This document shows positions 1 to 9,887 of a stretch of 64,000 nucleotides of DNA, piece by piece. This stretch comes from Archangium gephyra (lineage in GTDB: Bacteria; Myxococcota; Myxococcia; Myxococcales; Myxococcaceae): positions 9,262,501 through 9,326,500 of the forward strand of contig NZ_CP011509.1 of assembly GCF_001027285.1 (NCBI RefSeq), given 5' to 3'. Positions within the stretch are counted from its first letter, which is position 1; the number at the start of each line of letters is the position of its first letter. The notes under the pieces were generated by a model, which saw only the letters and a list, made by a program, of their open reading frames with translations, made no database searches and had not been told where the DNA came from. The translations under genes and the position numbers were made by a program.

Positions 1-1432
1 TCCAGCACCACGTGCACCAGACGCCCCACGGCGCCCAGGTTTCCTCCCTGGGCCCGGAGGAAGAGCAGCAGCGGGAGGTCCTCCAGATCCAACGTGCCGG
101 CCAGCTCGTCGGGCGTGTCGCTCTCCAGCGACTTGCCATCCAGCGTCTGGAGACGGTCGGGGTCCACACCCTCGAGCTCGCGCTCGAGCGGCGTGGCGAT
201 CTGCAACATCGTGTGGCGCACCGTCTCCTCCACGGCCGTGAGGGGCAGCTCCCCCTTGGAATAGGAGACGACGCTCTCCAGGAAGCGCCGGTCGGTGAAG
301 ACCTCGGCTAGCTTCTTGCGCAAGCCCGGCAGCGTGGTGGCCGACGACTTGAGCACCCCCAACCGGGCCGCGAGCGCGAGGCGCAGGGCCGGGTGGCGCT
401 TGAGCTTCGAGACGAGCGGCGGCGGGTCCTCCCACAGCTTGATGGCCTTGGCCCCAAAGGAGACACGCGCGGCCGTGGCCGCCCAGGAGTCGAGCGTCTC
501 GACGGACACCTTCCCCAGCCCGAGCGGAGCGAGCAGGCGCCGGGACAGACGCGCCAGACCCTCCTCGGGGACGATGACCTTCATGCGGGACTCGGGGTAG
601 CGCGCGTGGTCGTCGAAGGCGATCTTCGCGAGCCGGTGCAGGGCCACCGTCGTCTTGCCGCTGCCCGCGCTGCCCAGGACGAGCAGCGGCTGGTCCGCGG
701 CCACGCTCACGGCCTCGAACTGCTCGGCGTCGAGCAGCGCGGTGATGTCGAGCGCGCCCTCGCTCCGTGAGGCCCCCTCCCCCACTCCGAGCTGGCCCGG
801 GCGGACCGCCGTCCCCGCTCCCCCGCGAGCTGGGAGGAAGGCCCGGAGCCCGGCATCCGCCAGGCGCCCTCGGACGTGCGCACGAGCACGAGCGTGCCGG
901 ACTGGATGCGGATCAACCGCCCGCGCTCGATGACCACCAACCGGCGCACCTCGACGGTGCCCTCGGACAGCCGCTCGCCGAACCACTCCTCATAGGAGTC
1001 CCCTTCCCCGTAGCGATAGAAGACCCGGGCCACCGGGGCGAAGCGCCAGTCGATGATGCGCACGTCGGCGGAGGCGTCCGCGAAGCTCGTGCGGCCCAGC
1101 AGGTAGTCGCGGATGCCGGCGGGCCCGTCCACGCGCAGGTGCGCGAAGTAGGGAGCACCGACGTCTGGCAATTGAGCCGTCTCCTGACGCTCGAGCAGGG
1201 CCCGCGCCTGGTTCATCTGATGGAGCAGGTGCGGAAGGTCGGCCACGGGTGCCGTCGCCGCCTCGTCACGCAGCACCTGAAGCTGGGCCACCAGACCCTG
1301 GGTCTCCTGCGTGCGGCTGCCACTGCGCTGCCTCGCGGCCTCCACCGAGGCGAGCACGCGGGCGAGCAGCGCCTCCTCCTCCGCGATGATGGCCCGCGCG
1401 TGCTCGGGCAGCTCCGCGACTGTTTGGCTCAT
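1..1432 (-). pseudogene. HelD-like superfamily 1 DNA helicase, frameshifted and cut by the window edge
   Basis: HelD/UvrD-type ATPases act on DNA or recycle stalled RNA polymerase. The start at 1432 has a GGAG about 13 bases upstream and opens with a coiled coil (EHARAIIAEEEALLARVLAS). A HelD-typical segment follows (DVRIIDWRFAPVARVFYR). The frame is then lost near 820: the N-terminal frame runs into unrelated residues, while the adjacent frame continues with the Walker A region VLGSAGSGKTTVALHRLA and helicase sequence to base 1. One extra G in the run complementary to 820-824 would rejoin the two frames. The C-terminal helicase motifs lie outside the window. It could be a real pseudogene or a sequencing error; the family call is firm. 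Confidence 0.8.
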
Positions 1433-1569
1433 GACAGGACAGCTCCGGGTTGCGGCCATCATCCCATCCGCATCCAGAACGTGAGGGGATTTTTCTCGGA
1501 ACGCGATCCACTCCGTCGTCGCGACAGCAAGAAAAGGCAACAACCCCCTCCTCAACGGAGCCATACACC

Positions 1570-2442
1570 ATGCGGATTGGAACAACTCGGATTGCCTCGT
1601 TGCTGCCGGTGTGGACGCTTGCACTGCTCGTGTCGCTCGTGGCGTTCCCGGCGGCCGCGGACCCCCTGACGGTCCGTGTCTTCACCGACAAGGCCACCTA
1701 CGAGCGCGGTGAGCAGGCCCTCATCACCATGGAGGTGAAGAACACTTCCGCCCTGCCCGTGACGACCTCGTACTCCACCAGCCAGAAGTACGACTTCACC
1801 GCGCGTGACGCCAACGGCACCACCGTGTGGACCTGGTCCTACGGCAAGACCTTCGGCTCCGGGACCAGCAAGACCTTCGCCGCGGGCGAGACGCTGGTCA
1901 TCCAGGAGACCTGGGCCTTCGTCAACGACGCGGGGAGCGGCGTGTTCGACGGCACCTTCAGCATCACCGGGACCTTCCTGGGCAACTACCTGGGCCGGAG
2001 CGGTGCCAAGACGGGCTCGCAGGACGTCTCCCTGTTCACCCCGGATCCACTCCAGGTGACGTTCGCGGCCGACAAGAGCTCGTACTCGAAGCTGTCGTCC
2101 TCCCCGGCCGTGCTGACCCTGACGGTCACCAACATCGCCCCCTACGCGGTGACGATCGACTTCGCCAACGGGCAGAGCTTCGACTTCAGCGCGAAGAACG
2201 CCAGCGGCACCACCGTGTGGACCTGGTCCAACGGCAAGACCTTCGACCCGGCGCCGGTGCAGGCCGTGCTCGCCCCCGGTGAGTCCCTCCAGTACACGGG
2301 CTCGTGGACGCTCCGGAACAACAGCGGCTCAGCGGTCGCCGATGGCTACTACACGGTCGGCGGCACCTTCCTCGGCCAGTACTACGGCGCGGTCCAGCCC
2401 AAGGGCGGCGAGAGCACGGTTCGCGTGTACACGCTGTTCTGA
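1570..2442 (+). CDS. secreted protein with two tandem BsuPI-type domains
   Basis: A protein of 290 residues with a Sec signal peptide (hydrophobic core around residues 9-28, likely cleaved after FPAAA). The mature part is a duplication of about 125 residues. Each half has the hallmark run ending near FTARDANGTTVWTWSYGKTF or FSAKNASGTTVWTWSNGKTF, followed by an APGESL-like turn. This is the pattern of the BsuPI (intracellular proteinase inhibitor, PF12690) beta-sandwich family. Members are often extracytoplasmic, and inhibition is proven for only a few, so the role here is unknown. It is transcribed divergently from the helicase gene across about 137 bases. A perfect hairpin follows the stop. 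Confidence 0.75.
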   Translation: MRIGTTRIASLLPVWTLALLVSLVAFPAAADPLTVRVFTDKATYERGEQALITMEVKNTSALPVTTSYSTSQKYDFTARDANGTTVWTWSYGKTFGSGTSKTFAAGETLVIQETWAFVNDAGSGVFDGTFSITGTFLGNYLGRSGAKTGSQDVSLFTPDPLQVTFAADKSSYSKLSSSPAVLTLTVTNIAPYAVTIDFANGQSFDFSAKNASGTTVWTWSNGKTFDPAPVQAVLAPGESLQYTGSWTLRNNSGSAVADGYYTVGGTFLGQYYGAVQPKGGESTVRVYTLF

Positions 2443-2462
2443 GTGATGCGTCGATGACGGAG

Positions 2463-2494
2463 CGCCCTTCCGCGTGTCTCTCAGCGGAAGGGCG
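2463..2494. terminator. bidirectional hairpin between convergent genes
   Basis: A perfect 11-bp inverted repeat (arms 2463-2473 and 2484-2494, loop of 10) lies between the stops of the BsuPI-domain gene and the minus-strand DUF2780 gene. There is no U-tract, so it may pause or protect transcripts rather than act as a classic intrinsic terminator. Confidence 0.6.
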
Positions 2495-2514
2495 TCCGCG
2501 CCGAATCATCGGGC

Positions 2515-3090
2515 TCAGCGGATGAGGCCACCCAGCAGCCCGCCCAGGCCTCCACCCCCCTGGCCGCCCCCGCCGTCCGGCGTGTTGCCACCGCCACCGC
2601 TGCCCAGGTTGGCGAGCATCGGCATCACCGCGAGGATGCCCCCCACCAGCTTCGGATCCAGCCGGGACTTGAGGAAGTTGAGCAGCAGCGGCGCTACCAG
2701 CGCGGCCTTGCTCGCATCGAGGTTGAAGCGCTGCAGCAGCGCCACGACCCCCGCCACCTCACCCGCCTGCCCCATCGCACCACCGAGCGCGCCCATCAGC
2801 CCGCCGCCCCCGCCTCCGGACGACTGGCCCTGACCCCCCAGGAGTCCGCCCAGCCCGCCCAGCGCTCCCATCAGTCCACCACCGGACTCCGGCTGCGCGG
2901 CCGGCTGCGTCTGCGCCTGCTGCTGCCACCCCTGCATCTCGGGAATGGCCTGGCCCATCTGGTCCGCCGCCTCCGTCCCCATCTTCTCCTTCACGGTCCC
3001 CTGCACCAGTTTGAGCAACGAGCCCGCGAGCCCCTGCGCCTGGTTGGAGTCCACGCCAAGCTGCTGCGAGAGCTGTCCGATGAAGTCCAT
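2515..3090 (-). CDS. DUF2780 (VcgC/VcgE-like) protein
   Basis: A protein of 191 residues. The start at 3090 is chosen for its strong upstream GGAGGAGAAC. The N-terminus (MDFIGQLSQQLGVDSNQAQG) and the central helical part (AGVVALLQRFNLDASKAALVAPLLLNFLKSRLD, broken by glycine linkers) match the DUF2780 pattern: a small helical protein with Gly-rich spacers and a Gly-rich C-terminus. Function is unknown. No signal peptide is seen. It is convergent with the BsuPI-domain gene and divergent from the PstS-like gene. Confidence 0.65.
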   Translation of the reverse strand: MDFIGQLSQQLGVDSNQAQGLAGSLLKLVQGTVKEKMGTEAADQMGQAIPEMQGWQQQAQTQPAAQPESGGGLMGALGGLGGLLGGQGQSSGGGGGGLMGALGGAMGQAGEVAGVVALLQRFNLDASKAALVAPLLLNFLKSRLDPKLVGGILAVMPMLANLGSGGGGNTPDGGGGQGGGGLGGLLGGLIR

Positions 3091-3207
3091 TCCGTTCTCC
3101 TCCGTCTCCTCGAGAGCGGTGGTTCTAGCGGACCCCACCGGATTCTCACTGGAAAACCAACGGAGATGTCACCCACCTGCCGTGCGGGCCCTGTGTATCC
3201 TCGCGCC

Positions 3208-4095
3208 ATGAGACCGCAGCCCCGCTCGCTCCTCGTCCTCGCGCTCCTCGGCCTGCTGTCCGGATGCAGACGTCCGTCCGGTTCCGAGGGAGAGGACGCG
3301 GGCACCCAGGCCCCTCCCACGCCGGGCCTCCAGGGCGCCGTGACGGTGAAGGGCTCGGACACCATGGTGCTGCTCGGCCAGCGCTGGGCCGAGCACTTCA
3401 TGAAGACGCACCCGGAAGCGAAGATCCAGGTGACGGGCGGAGGCTCGGGCACGGGCATCGCGGCGCTCATCAACGGCACCACCGACATCGCCATGTCCAG
3501 CCGCCCCATCAAGGACACCGAGCGGCAGCAGGCCCACCAGCGCCATCCCTCCGGCCCCGTCGAGCTCCCCGTGGCCCTGGACGGCATCACCTTCTATGTC
3601 CACGAGAGCAACCCCGTGGAGGCGCTCTCCCTCGAGCAGCTCAAGGCCATCTACCTGGGCGACCTCACCCGCTGGAAGGACGTGGGCGGCAAGGACGCCC
3701 CCATCGTCGTCTATTCACGGGAGAACTCCTCGGGCACCTACGTCTTCGTGAAGGACGAGGTGCTCGGCGGCGAGGACTTCACCGTGCGGGCCCTGACCCT
3801 GCCCGGCACCGCGGCGGTGGTGAACGCGGTGGGCCTGGAGCGCAACGGCATCGGCTACGGCGGCGCCGCCTATGCCAGGGGCGTCAAGGAGTTGAAGGTG
3901 AAGAAGGACGCGGCGAGCGAGGCCATCGCCCCTACCCCCCAGAACATCCAGAACGGCTCCTATCCGCTCTCGCGCCGCCTCTACTTCTACCTGCCCCGGA
4001 AGGCCACCGGCGCGACCCGTGCCTTCCTCGACTACGTGCTTTCCCCCGAGGGCCAGGAGCTCGCCACCACCGTGGGCTACTTCCCGGTGCAGTAG
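3208..4095 (+). CDS. PstS-like phosphate-binding lipoprotein
   Basis: A protein of 295 residues starting at 3208, with an n-region, hydrophobic stretch and lipobox LLSGC, so it is probably a membrane-anchored periplasmic binding protein. VTVKGSDTMVLLGQRWAE and VTGGGSGTGIAALINGTTDIAMSSRPIK are the phosphate-contacting loops of the PstS family. SRENSSGTYVFVKDEVL is the third conserved loop. No PstC, PstA or PstB genes adjoin it, so it may be an orphan sensor or scavenger rather than part of a complete importer. The family assignment is strong; substrate is inferred from the loops. Confidence 0.85.
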   Translation: MRPQPRSLLVLALLGLLSGCRRPSGSEGEDAGTQAPPTPGLQGAVTVKGSDTMVLLGQRWAEHFMKTHPEAKIQVTGGGSGTGIAALINGTTDIAMSSRPIKDTERQQAHQRHPSGPVELPVALDGITFYVHESNPVEALSLEQLKAIYLGDLTRWKDVGGKDAPIVVYSRENSSGTYVFVKDEVLGGEDFTVRALTLPGTAAVVNAVGLERNGIGYGGAAYARGVKELKVKKDAASEAIAPTPQNIQNGSYPLSRRLYFYLPRKATGATRAFLDYVLSPEGQELATTVGYFPVQ

Positions 4096-4144
4096 CCCTC
4101 CGAGCCGCTGGTACCGGCGCCCCGGGATTGCGTAGGCTGCGCCC

Positions 4145-4417
4145 ATGATCCAGGGCTCGGGCCGCTGCCACTACCATCCGGAACGCACCGGGCTCGGTAT
4201 CTGCGTGGAGTGCCGCCGCGTCATCTGCCGCGAGTGCACCACCCAGTTCGAGGGCATCAACCGGTGCGCCAGTTGCCTCGAGAAGCGCCTCAAGGCGTTG
4301 GAGGGGCCCTCGGAGCGCCGGGAATGGACCGTGGGCAACGTGCTGCTGGCACTCGCCGGCGCCGCCGTCGTCTATGGCGGCGTCCTGCTCCTCTCCCGCA
4401 TGGCTTCGGGGCTCTGA
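4145..4417 (+). CDS. B-box-like zinc finger membrane protein
   Basis: A protein of 90 residues. The N-terminal half carries Cys/His pairs in a B-box-like order (CHYHPE, GICVECRRVICRECT, CASCLEKR), which should bind zinc. The C-terminal half has one transmembrane helix (VLLALAGAAVVYGGVLLLS). It lies one base upstream of the DUF4129 gene and is probably translated with it. Similar small B-box/TM proteins are common in myxobacteria and have no assigned role. Confidence 0.7.
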   Translation: MIQGSGRCHYHPERTGLGICVECRRVICRECTTQFEGINRCASCLEKRLKALEGPSERREWTVGNVLLALAGAAVVYGGVLLLSRMASGL

Positions 4418-4418
4418 C

Positions 4419-6275
4419 ATGGCCGTCTCCGCGCTCGAATTGCGCCCCCGGGGGGCGGTGGCCATCCTGGACGCGGGCCTGCGCGTCTGCGTGCGCAGCT
4501 CCGGCGTGTGGGCCCTCACCCTGCCCGGCGGGGCGCTCGTCACCGCCGCCCTGATGCACCTGACGGACACCATCACCCACCACCGCTCGCTCACCCTGCC
4601 CGCCCTGTGGTTCACCCTCGCCTGGCTGGCCCGGGGCCTCTTCCAGGGCGCCGCCTGCCACCACGTGCAGGAGCTGGTGCTCGGCCAGGGCACGGGAGAG
4701 CCCACGGCATGGGCGTCGATGCGCGCCGCGCTGGCCCGCACGCCCAGCCTCCTGTGCGCCGTGGCGTACCTCTTCGCCTTCAACGTGCTCACCCTCGGCG
4801 TCTCGCTGGGCTTCGCCTTCTTCTTCCTGTCCGCGCACCTCGTCGGCTACGCCGCCACCCTGCAGGGCCGCGGCAGTCCCCTGGGCCTCTATGGGGTGTG
4901 CTCGAAGATGCTCGGCCCCGCCAGAGGCAGCGCCACCGGCGTGCGCATCCTCCTGCTGGTGCAGTTCCTGGCCTTCCTCAACCTCCACATCGCCGCCAAT
5001 GCCCTGCTCTACGTCGGCCGCAAGCTGATCGGCATCGATCTCACCTTCGCCGAGCGCTTCGCCTCCCTGGACAACACCGCCTGGGTCGTCTTCCTCGCCT
5101 CCGCCACCTTCACCCTCTTCGAGCCCCTGCGCGCCGCCACGTCCACGCTGCTGCTGGTGGATGGACGCGTCCGCCAGGAGGGCCTGGACCTGCTGGCCTC
5201 GGTGCAGCGGCTTCCCACCCGGAAGGCGGCGCCCGCCCTGCTGGCCGTCCTGGTCACCTGTCTGCTGGCAACGCCGGCCCAAGCGCAGGTGTCCGCGCGG
5301 CCCCCGTCCCGCGCGGACACCGAGCAGAGCTTCCAGGAGCTGGCCGGGTACTGCGACCTGGGTGCACCCGAAGCGGAGAGCTGGCGGCGGACGCTCGACA
5401 CGCTGAGCCCGGCCGAGGCCATCAAGTTCCAGCGCCTGGTGCGCGACGTGGAGAAGGACGTCGTGGAGAACGAGGACTGCGGCGCCCTGGAGCGGCTCGA
5501 GCGGGGCATCACCCTGGCGACACAGACGGCGGAGCTGGAGAAGCAGGCGGATGCACGGGCGGCCCAGACGCGCGCCCGGGACATCCTCGCGCGGCCCGAG
5601 TTCCAGGTGCCCGAGCCCGAGGCCCCCAAGGAGGAGAACACCCCCGAGGACGCGCCCCCGTCAGGCCTCTGGCAGCGGTTCATGAAGTGGCTGGCGGAAT
5701 GGCTGGAGAAGCTCTTCCGCCGCACGGACCAGACGCCGTCACGCAGCCTCTCGCCTCCGGGCGACGGTGGCCAGATGGTGGCCAACGTGCTGGTGGTGGT
5801 GCTCATCGCCGGGGTGCTGGTGGTGCTCACGCTGGTGTTGCTGCGCGCGCTCGGCAAGGCCAAGGCGGGTGAGGACACGCGGCTCGAGGTGAGCACGCAG
5901 GATGCGTCCACCCTGGCGGCGGATCCGATGAACGCCCTCTCCCGCCCTCCCGAGGGCTGGGCCCACCTCGCCGACGAGCTGGCCGCCCGGGGCGAGTACC
6001 GCGAGGCGGTGCGCAGCCTGTACCTCGCCCTGCTCTCGCGCCTGCACCGCGAGGGCGTCATCCACTACGACACCACGCTGAGCAACTGGGACTACCTGCG
6101 CCAGTTCCGCAGCCGCCGTGAGTGGGTGCCCTCCTTCCGCGAGCTGACGCGGCGCTTCGACTTCGCCTGGTATGGCAACCTGCCGGTGGGCGCGGACGGC
6201 TACCGCGACTTCCGCGCGCTGTGTGCTCCGATGCTGATGCCCACTCCCGCCACTGCGGAGGCCGCCGGTGCGTGA
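4419..6275 (+). CDS. DUF4129-domain membrane protein
   Basis: A protein of 618 residues; the ATG at 4419 begins one base after the upstream stop. The first ~280 residues contain several hydrophobic helices. A signal-like segment and charged periplasmic or linker region follow, then a further TM helix (VANVLVVVLIAGVLVVLTLVLL). The C-terminal domain (LYLALLSRLHREGVIHYD to WYGNLPVGADGYRDF) is the DUF4129 signature. In bacteria this domain sits with MoxR ATPases, DUF58 and DUF4350 proteins, as here, in clusters linked to envelope stress or transglutaminase systems. The exact biochemical role is not established. Confidence 0.8.
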   Translation: MAVSALELRPRGAVAILDAGLRVCVRSSGVWALTLPGGALVTAALMHLTDTITHHRSLTLPALWFTLAWLARGLFQGAACHHVQELVLGQGTGEPTAWASMRAALARTPSLLCAVAYLFAFNVLTLGVSLGFAFFFLSAHLVGYAATLQGRGSPLGLYGVCSKMLGPARGSATGVRILLLVQFLAFLNLHIAANALLYVGRKLIGIDLTFAERFASLDNTAWVVFLASATFTLFEPLRAATSTLLLVDGRVRQEGLDLLASVQRLPTRKAAPALLAVLVTCLLATPAQAQVSARPPSRADTEQSFQELAGYCDLGAPEAESWRRTLDTLSPAEAIKFQRLVRDVEKDVVENEDCGALERLERGITLATQTAELEKQADARAAQTRARDILARPEFQVPEPEAPKEENTPEDAPPSGLWQRFMKWLAEWLEKLFRRTDQTPSRSLSPPGDGGQMVANVLVVVLIAGVLVVLTLVLLRALGKAKAGEDTRLEVSTQDASTLAADPMNALSRPPEGWAHLADELAARGEYREAVRSLYLALLSRLHREGVIHYDTTLSNWDYLRQFRSRREWVPSFRELTRRFDFAWYGNLPVGADGYRDFRALCAPMLMPTPATAEAAGA

Positions 6276-7566
6276 CCGTTTCCCGCTGCTCGTGGTGGGA
6301 GGGCTGCTCATCACCGCCGTGCTCGGCACGTGGCTGGTGCGCGGCGCGGCCCGGGGCGGCTTCGCCGACACGCTCTCCACCTGGCGCGCCCAGCCCGATG
6401 GGGCCCGTGGCCTCTTCCTCCTCGTCCAGGAGAGTGGCCTGCCCGCCGTCCGGCGCACCGCGGACCTTGAAATCCTCCAGAAGGGCACGGGCACGCCCGT
6501 GCTGCTCGCGGTGGAGGTGGAGGGCGCCAGCGAGGAGGACCCCGACCAGACCGCGCTCGCCGCCGACAAGGAGGACGGACTCGAGGACGAGAACGTTCCC
6601 CGCCACGGCTTCAACCGGCTGCACGTCCGCGAGCTGAACGACAAGGAGACGGAGAAGCTGCTCGCGCACGTGAAGGGCGGCAGCGCCCTCGTCTACGTGC
6701 CGTGGGGCTCCAAGGAGAACCCGCTGCTGGACGCGCTCGGGGTGAAGCTCACCAAGGCGGACACCTCGTTGCCCATGCGCACGCTCGTCCCGCCACTCTC
6801 CAGCCCGTACACGCTGGGCGTGGAGCGCGTGGAGGCCCGGGTGCAGGCCTACCTGACGCTGCCCGAGAAGGGCGCGGTGCCCCTGCTACAGGACGAGCCC
6901 CTGCACATGACGGTGGCGGCGGTGGTGCCCTACGGCGCGGGCAAGGTGCTGGTGGTGGGTGCGCCGGAGCTGGCGATGAACCAGGCGCTCGCGCGCGCGG
7001 ACAACGCACAGTTCTGGCTGAGCGCCCTGCGCGCCCTGGGCCCCGGGCCCTATGAGTTCGACGAGCACCACCACGGCTTCACCAACGAGCGCTCGGTGGT
7101 GGACTTCGCCCGCCGCTACGGCCTGCACTTCGCGGTGGCGCAGCTGCTGCTGGGGCTGTGTCTGTGGGCGGTGGCCCTCAAGCGCTTCGGCCGGCCGCGC
7201 GCGCCGCCCGAGTCCACGCGCGTGGGAGCCACGGACGCCCTCTTCGCCATGGGCCGCCTGTACCGCGAGGGCCGCCACCACGGCTTCGCCGCCAGCCTCA
7301 TCACCAAGGGCCTCACCCAGGAGCTGGCCCTGCACGCCGGCCTGCCCGCCCATGCCCCCGCTCCGTCCGTTGTCGAGGGACTGACGGCGCGCGGACGGGA
7401 GGACCTGGCCAACGGCCTGCGGGCCGTGGTCCGCAACGCCGAGACGGTGTCCGGCGAGGGCGACTTGAAACAACTGGCCTCCCGCGCCGCGGTGCTGCGC
7501 CAGCGCATCCATCCTTCCGGGCCGCCCTCGCGCGCGCTCGCTGCTTCGACCCCCGAGGAGTCATGA
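6268..7566 (+). CDS. DUF4350-domain membrane protein
   Basis: A protein of 432 residues starting with GTG at 6268, eight bases inside the upstream gene, so translational coupling is likely. A TM helix sits at the N-terminus (FPLLVVGGLLITAVLGTWLV). It is followed by an extracytoplasmic region shaped like the DUF4350 fold (GARGLFLLVQESGLPAVRRT; GKVLVVGAPELAMNQALARADNA). A second TM helix lies near residue 290 and a cytoplasmic tail follows. DUF4350 proteins are thought to be receptor-like components of MoxR/DUF58 systems. The stop overlaps the start of the MoxR gene. Confidence 0.78.
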   Translation: MRDRFPLLVVGGLLITAVLGTWLVRGAARGGFADTLSTWRAQPDGARGLFLLVQESGLPAVRRTADLEILQKGTGTPVLLAVEVEGASEEDPDQTALAADKEDGLEDENVPRHGFNRLHVRELNDKETEKLLAHVKGGSALVYVPWGSKENPLLDALGVKLTKADTSLPMRTLVPPLSSPYTLGVERVEARVQAYLTLPEKGAVPLLQDEPLHMTVAAVVPYGAGKVLVVGAPELAMNQALARADNAQFWLSALRALGPGPYEFDEHHHGFTNERSVVDFARRYGLHFAVAQLLLGLCLWAVALKRFGRPRAPPESTRVGATDALFAMGRLYREGRHHGFAASLITKGLTQELALHAGLPAHAPAPSVVEGLTARGREDLANGLRAVVRNAETVSGEGDLKQLASRAAVLRQRIHPSGPPSRALAASTPEES

Positions 7567-8552
7567 CTTCCACCTTCGCTCCCACTCCCGCCAGCAACGC
7601 AGTGGCCGCCGCCCATGCCATCCGCGAGGGTGTGCTCTCCGAGGTGCGCAAGGCCGTCGTCGGCCAGGACGAGCCGCTCGAGCTGATGCTCGTGGGCCTC
7701 ATCGCCGGTGGCCACGTGCTGCTGGAGGGCGTGCCCGGCGTGGCCAAGACGCTCATGGCCAAGGCGCTCGCGCGCGGCGTCAGCGCGGACTTCAAGCGCA
7801 TCCAGTTCACCCCGGACCTGATGCCCGCCGACATCCTGGGCACCAGCATCTTCGATCTGAAGAGCCAGGCCTTCGTGCTGGTGCGCGGCCCCATCTTCAC
7901 GGACCTGCTGCTGGCGGATGAGATCAACCGCGCCCCCGCCAAGACGCAGTCCGCGCTGCTGGAGGCCATGCAGGAGCGCGGCGTGTCGCTGGAGGGACGG
8001 AACATGGCCCTCTCCCCCCTCTTCACGGTGTTCGCCACGCAGAACCCGGTGGAGTCCGAGGGCACCTACCCGCTGCCCGAGGCGCAGCTGGACCGCTTCC
8101 TCCTGAAGATCGACGTGGGCTACCCGGCCCCCGAGGAGGAGGACGCCATCCTCGCGTCGGTGCACCGGGGCTTCGACTCGGGAGACCTGGCGCGCGCGGG
8201 CGTGGGGCCGGCCGTGACGAAGGAGGGACTGCTGGCGGCACGGGCGGCGCTCAACGAGGTGACGGTGGAGCAGCCGGTGCTCTCGTACGTGCGCAAGCTG
8301 GTGGCGGCCACGCGCACCTCCAGCCGCATCCGCCTGGGCGCGGGGCCTCGCGCGGGCGTGCACCTGCTGCTGGCCTCCAAGGCGCTGGCGGCCCTGCGCG
8401 GCCGGGGCTTCGTCACGCCGGATGACGTGCGCTTCCTCGCCGGGCCGGTGCTGCGCCACCGCCTGCTGCTGTCGCCGGACGCGGAGCTGGACGGGGCCAC
8501 GCCCTCGGACGTGCTGCGCGAGGTGGTGCAGTCCGTCGAGGTCCCCCGGTGA
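7563..8552 (+). CDS. MoxR-family AAA+ ATPase
   Basis: A protein of 329 residues. It carries Walker A (GVPGVAKT), Walker B (LLADEINRAPAKTQSALLEAMQE) and the sensor region (FATQNPVESEGTYPLPEAQLDRF), all diagnostic of the MoxR AAA+ family. These ATPases act as chaperones or activators for partner proteins of the VWA/DUF58 class. The ATG at 7563 overlaps the upstream stop and its own stop overlaps the GTG of the DUF58 gene. The ATPase motifs are intact. Confidence 0.93.
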   Translation: MTSTFAPTPASNAVAAAHAIREGVLSEVRKAVVGQDEPLELMLVGLIAGGHVLLEGVPGVAKTLMAKALARGVSADFKRIQFTPDLMPADILGTSIFDLKSQAFVLVRGPIFTDLLLADEINRAPAKTQSALLEAMQERGVSLEGRNMALSPLFTVFATQNPVESEGTYPLPEAQLDRFLLKIDVGYPAPEEEDAILASVHRGFDSGDLARAGVGPAVTKEGLLAARAALNEVTVEQPVLSYVRKLVAATRTSSRIRLGAGPRAGVHLLLASKALAALRGRGFVTPDDVRFLAGPVLRHRLLLSPDAELDGATPSDVLREVVQSVEVPR

Positions 8553-9856
8553 TTCCCACCGGGCGCCTGTGGGTGCTGCTGTGCCTGCTGGCCGTGCCGA
8601 TGATGGCGGCGGGATTCTTCCCGGGCCTCGGCGGCGCGGTGCTGGTGCTGGATGTGCTCGCCCTGGCGCTGGCGGGAGCGGACTTCCTGATGGCCCGCCG
8701 GGTGCGCCTGGAGGTGAGCCGGAAGCTGCCCACCCGCCTGTCCGTCGGCGCGCCCAACAAGGTGGAGTTGCTGCTGGTGCACCGAAGTGGCCAGGCGGTG
8801 GACGTGCGCGTGCGCGACGACGTGCCCGAGTCCTTCACCGCCACGCCCGAGGAGGCCCCGCTGCACCTGTCCGCGGACAGCCAGACGCGCTGGGTGTACC
8901 GGGTGTCGCCCTCCAAGCGCGGCAAGTTCGCCTTCGGGGACGTGCACGTGCGGGTACAAGGGCCGCTGGGGCTCGTCTTCCACGAGCGGCACTTCCCGCT
9001 GGCGCAGAACGTGTCGGTGTTCCCGGACCTGCGGGGCGCCAGCCGCCTGCTCCTGTCCGGCGCGGCGTTGGATCTGGTGAACCTGGGCCTGCGGCAGCTG
9101 CGCCGGGATGGACGGGGCAGTGAGTTCGCGCGGCTGCGGGACTATGCGCAGGGAGACTCGGTGCGAGAGGTGGACTGGAAGGCCACCGCGCGGCGCACGC
9201 GGCCCGTGACGCGGGTGATGGAGTCCGAGCGCTCGCAGTCCATCCTCATCTGCGTGGACGCGGGCCGCTCCATGGCGGCGCAGGTGGACGGGCTCACCAA
9301 GCTGGACCATGCCGTCAACGCGGCGCTCTTCCTGGCCTTCGTGGCGGTGCGCAACGGGGATCGCGTGGGGCTGGCCGTGTTCGCGGACGGAGTGAAGGCG
9401 TACCTGCCTCCCGCGGCGGGCCGGCTCCAGTACCGGAAGATATTGGACACGCTCTACTCCACCACGCCGAGCCTCACGTACGTGGACTACCTGGCGCTCT
9501 TCAAGGAGCTGAACGTGCGCCTCACGCGGCGCAGCCTGCTGTGCGTGTTCACGGACTTCCTCGACGAGGAGCAGGCCTCCACCATGGTGGCGCCCCTCCA
9601 CCGGCTGGCGCGGCGGCACGTGCCCCTGTGCCTGTCCGTGCGGGACACCGCGCTGGCGGCCCTGCTGCGCACCGAGCCCGCGGGGCCCGAGCAGGCCTAT
9701 CAGCAGGCCGTGGCCAGCGAGCTGCTCACGGACCGCGAGTCCCTCAAGGCCAAGGTGAGCGCCGGGGGCGTGCAGATGCTCGACGTGCAGCCGGATGAGC
9801 TGAGCCTCGCCGCCGTCAACCGCTACCTCGACATCAAGGCGCGCGGCGTGCTGTAG
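8549..9856 (+). CDS. DUF58-domain (VWA-like) protein
   Basis: A protein of 435 residues starting with GTG at 8549 (GTGA overlap with the MoxR stop). It has two N-terminal hydrophobic helices and a beta-rich central part. The DUF58 core is at GRGSEFARLRDYAQGDSVREVDWKATARR, followed by a VWA-like segment (SILICVDAGRSMAAQ). DUF58 proteins are the usual partners of MoxR ATPases. This is the last gene of the five-gene operon. Confidence 0.88.
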   Translation: MIPTGRLWVLLCLLAVPMMAAGFFPGLGGAVLVLDVLALALAGADFLMARRVRLEVSRKLPTRLSVGAPNKVELLLVHRSGQAVDVRVRDDVPESFTATPEEAPLHLSADSQTRWVYRVSPSKRGKFAFGDVHVRVQGPLGLVFHERHFPLAQNVSVFPDLRGASRLLLSGAALDLVNLGLRQLRRDGRGSEFARLRDYAQGDSVREVDWKATARRTRPVTRVMESERSQSILICVDAGRSMAAQVDGLTKLDHAVNAALFLAFVAVRNGDRVGLAVFADGVKAYLPPAAGRLQYRKILDTLYSTTPSLTYVDYLALFKELNVRLTRRSLLCVFTDFLDEEQASTMVAPLHRLARRHVPLCLSVRDTALAALLRTEPAGPEQAYQQAVASELLTDRESLKAKVSAGGVQMLDVQPDELSLAAVNRYLDIKARGVL

Positions 9857-9887
9857 GACCCATGCTGGCGGGCAATCCGGCGGACGC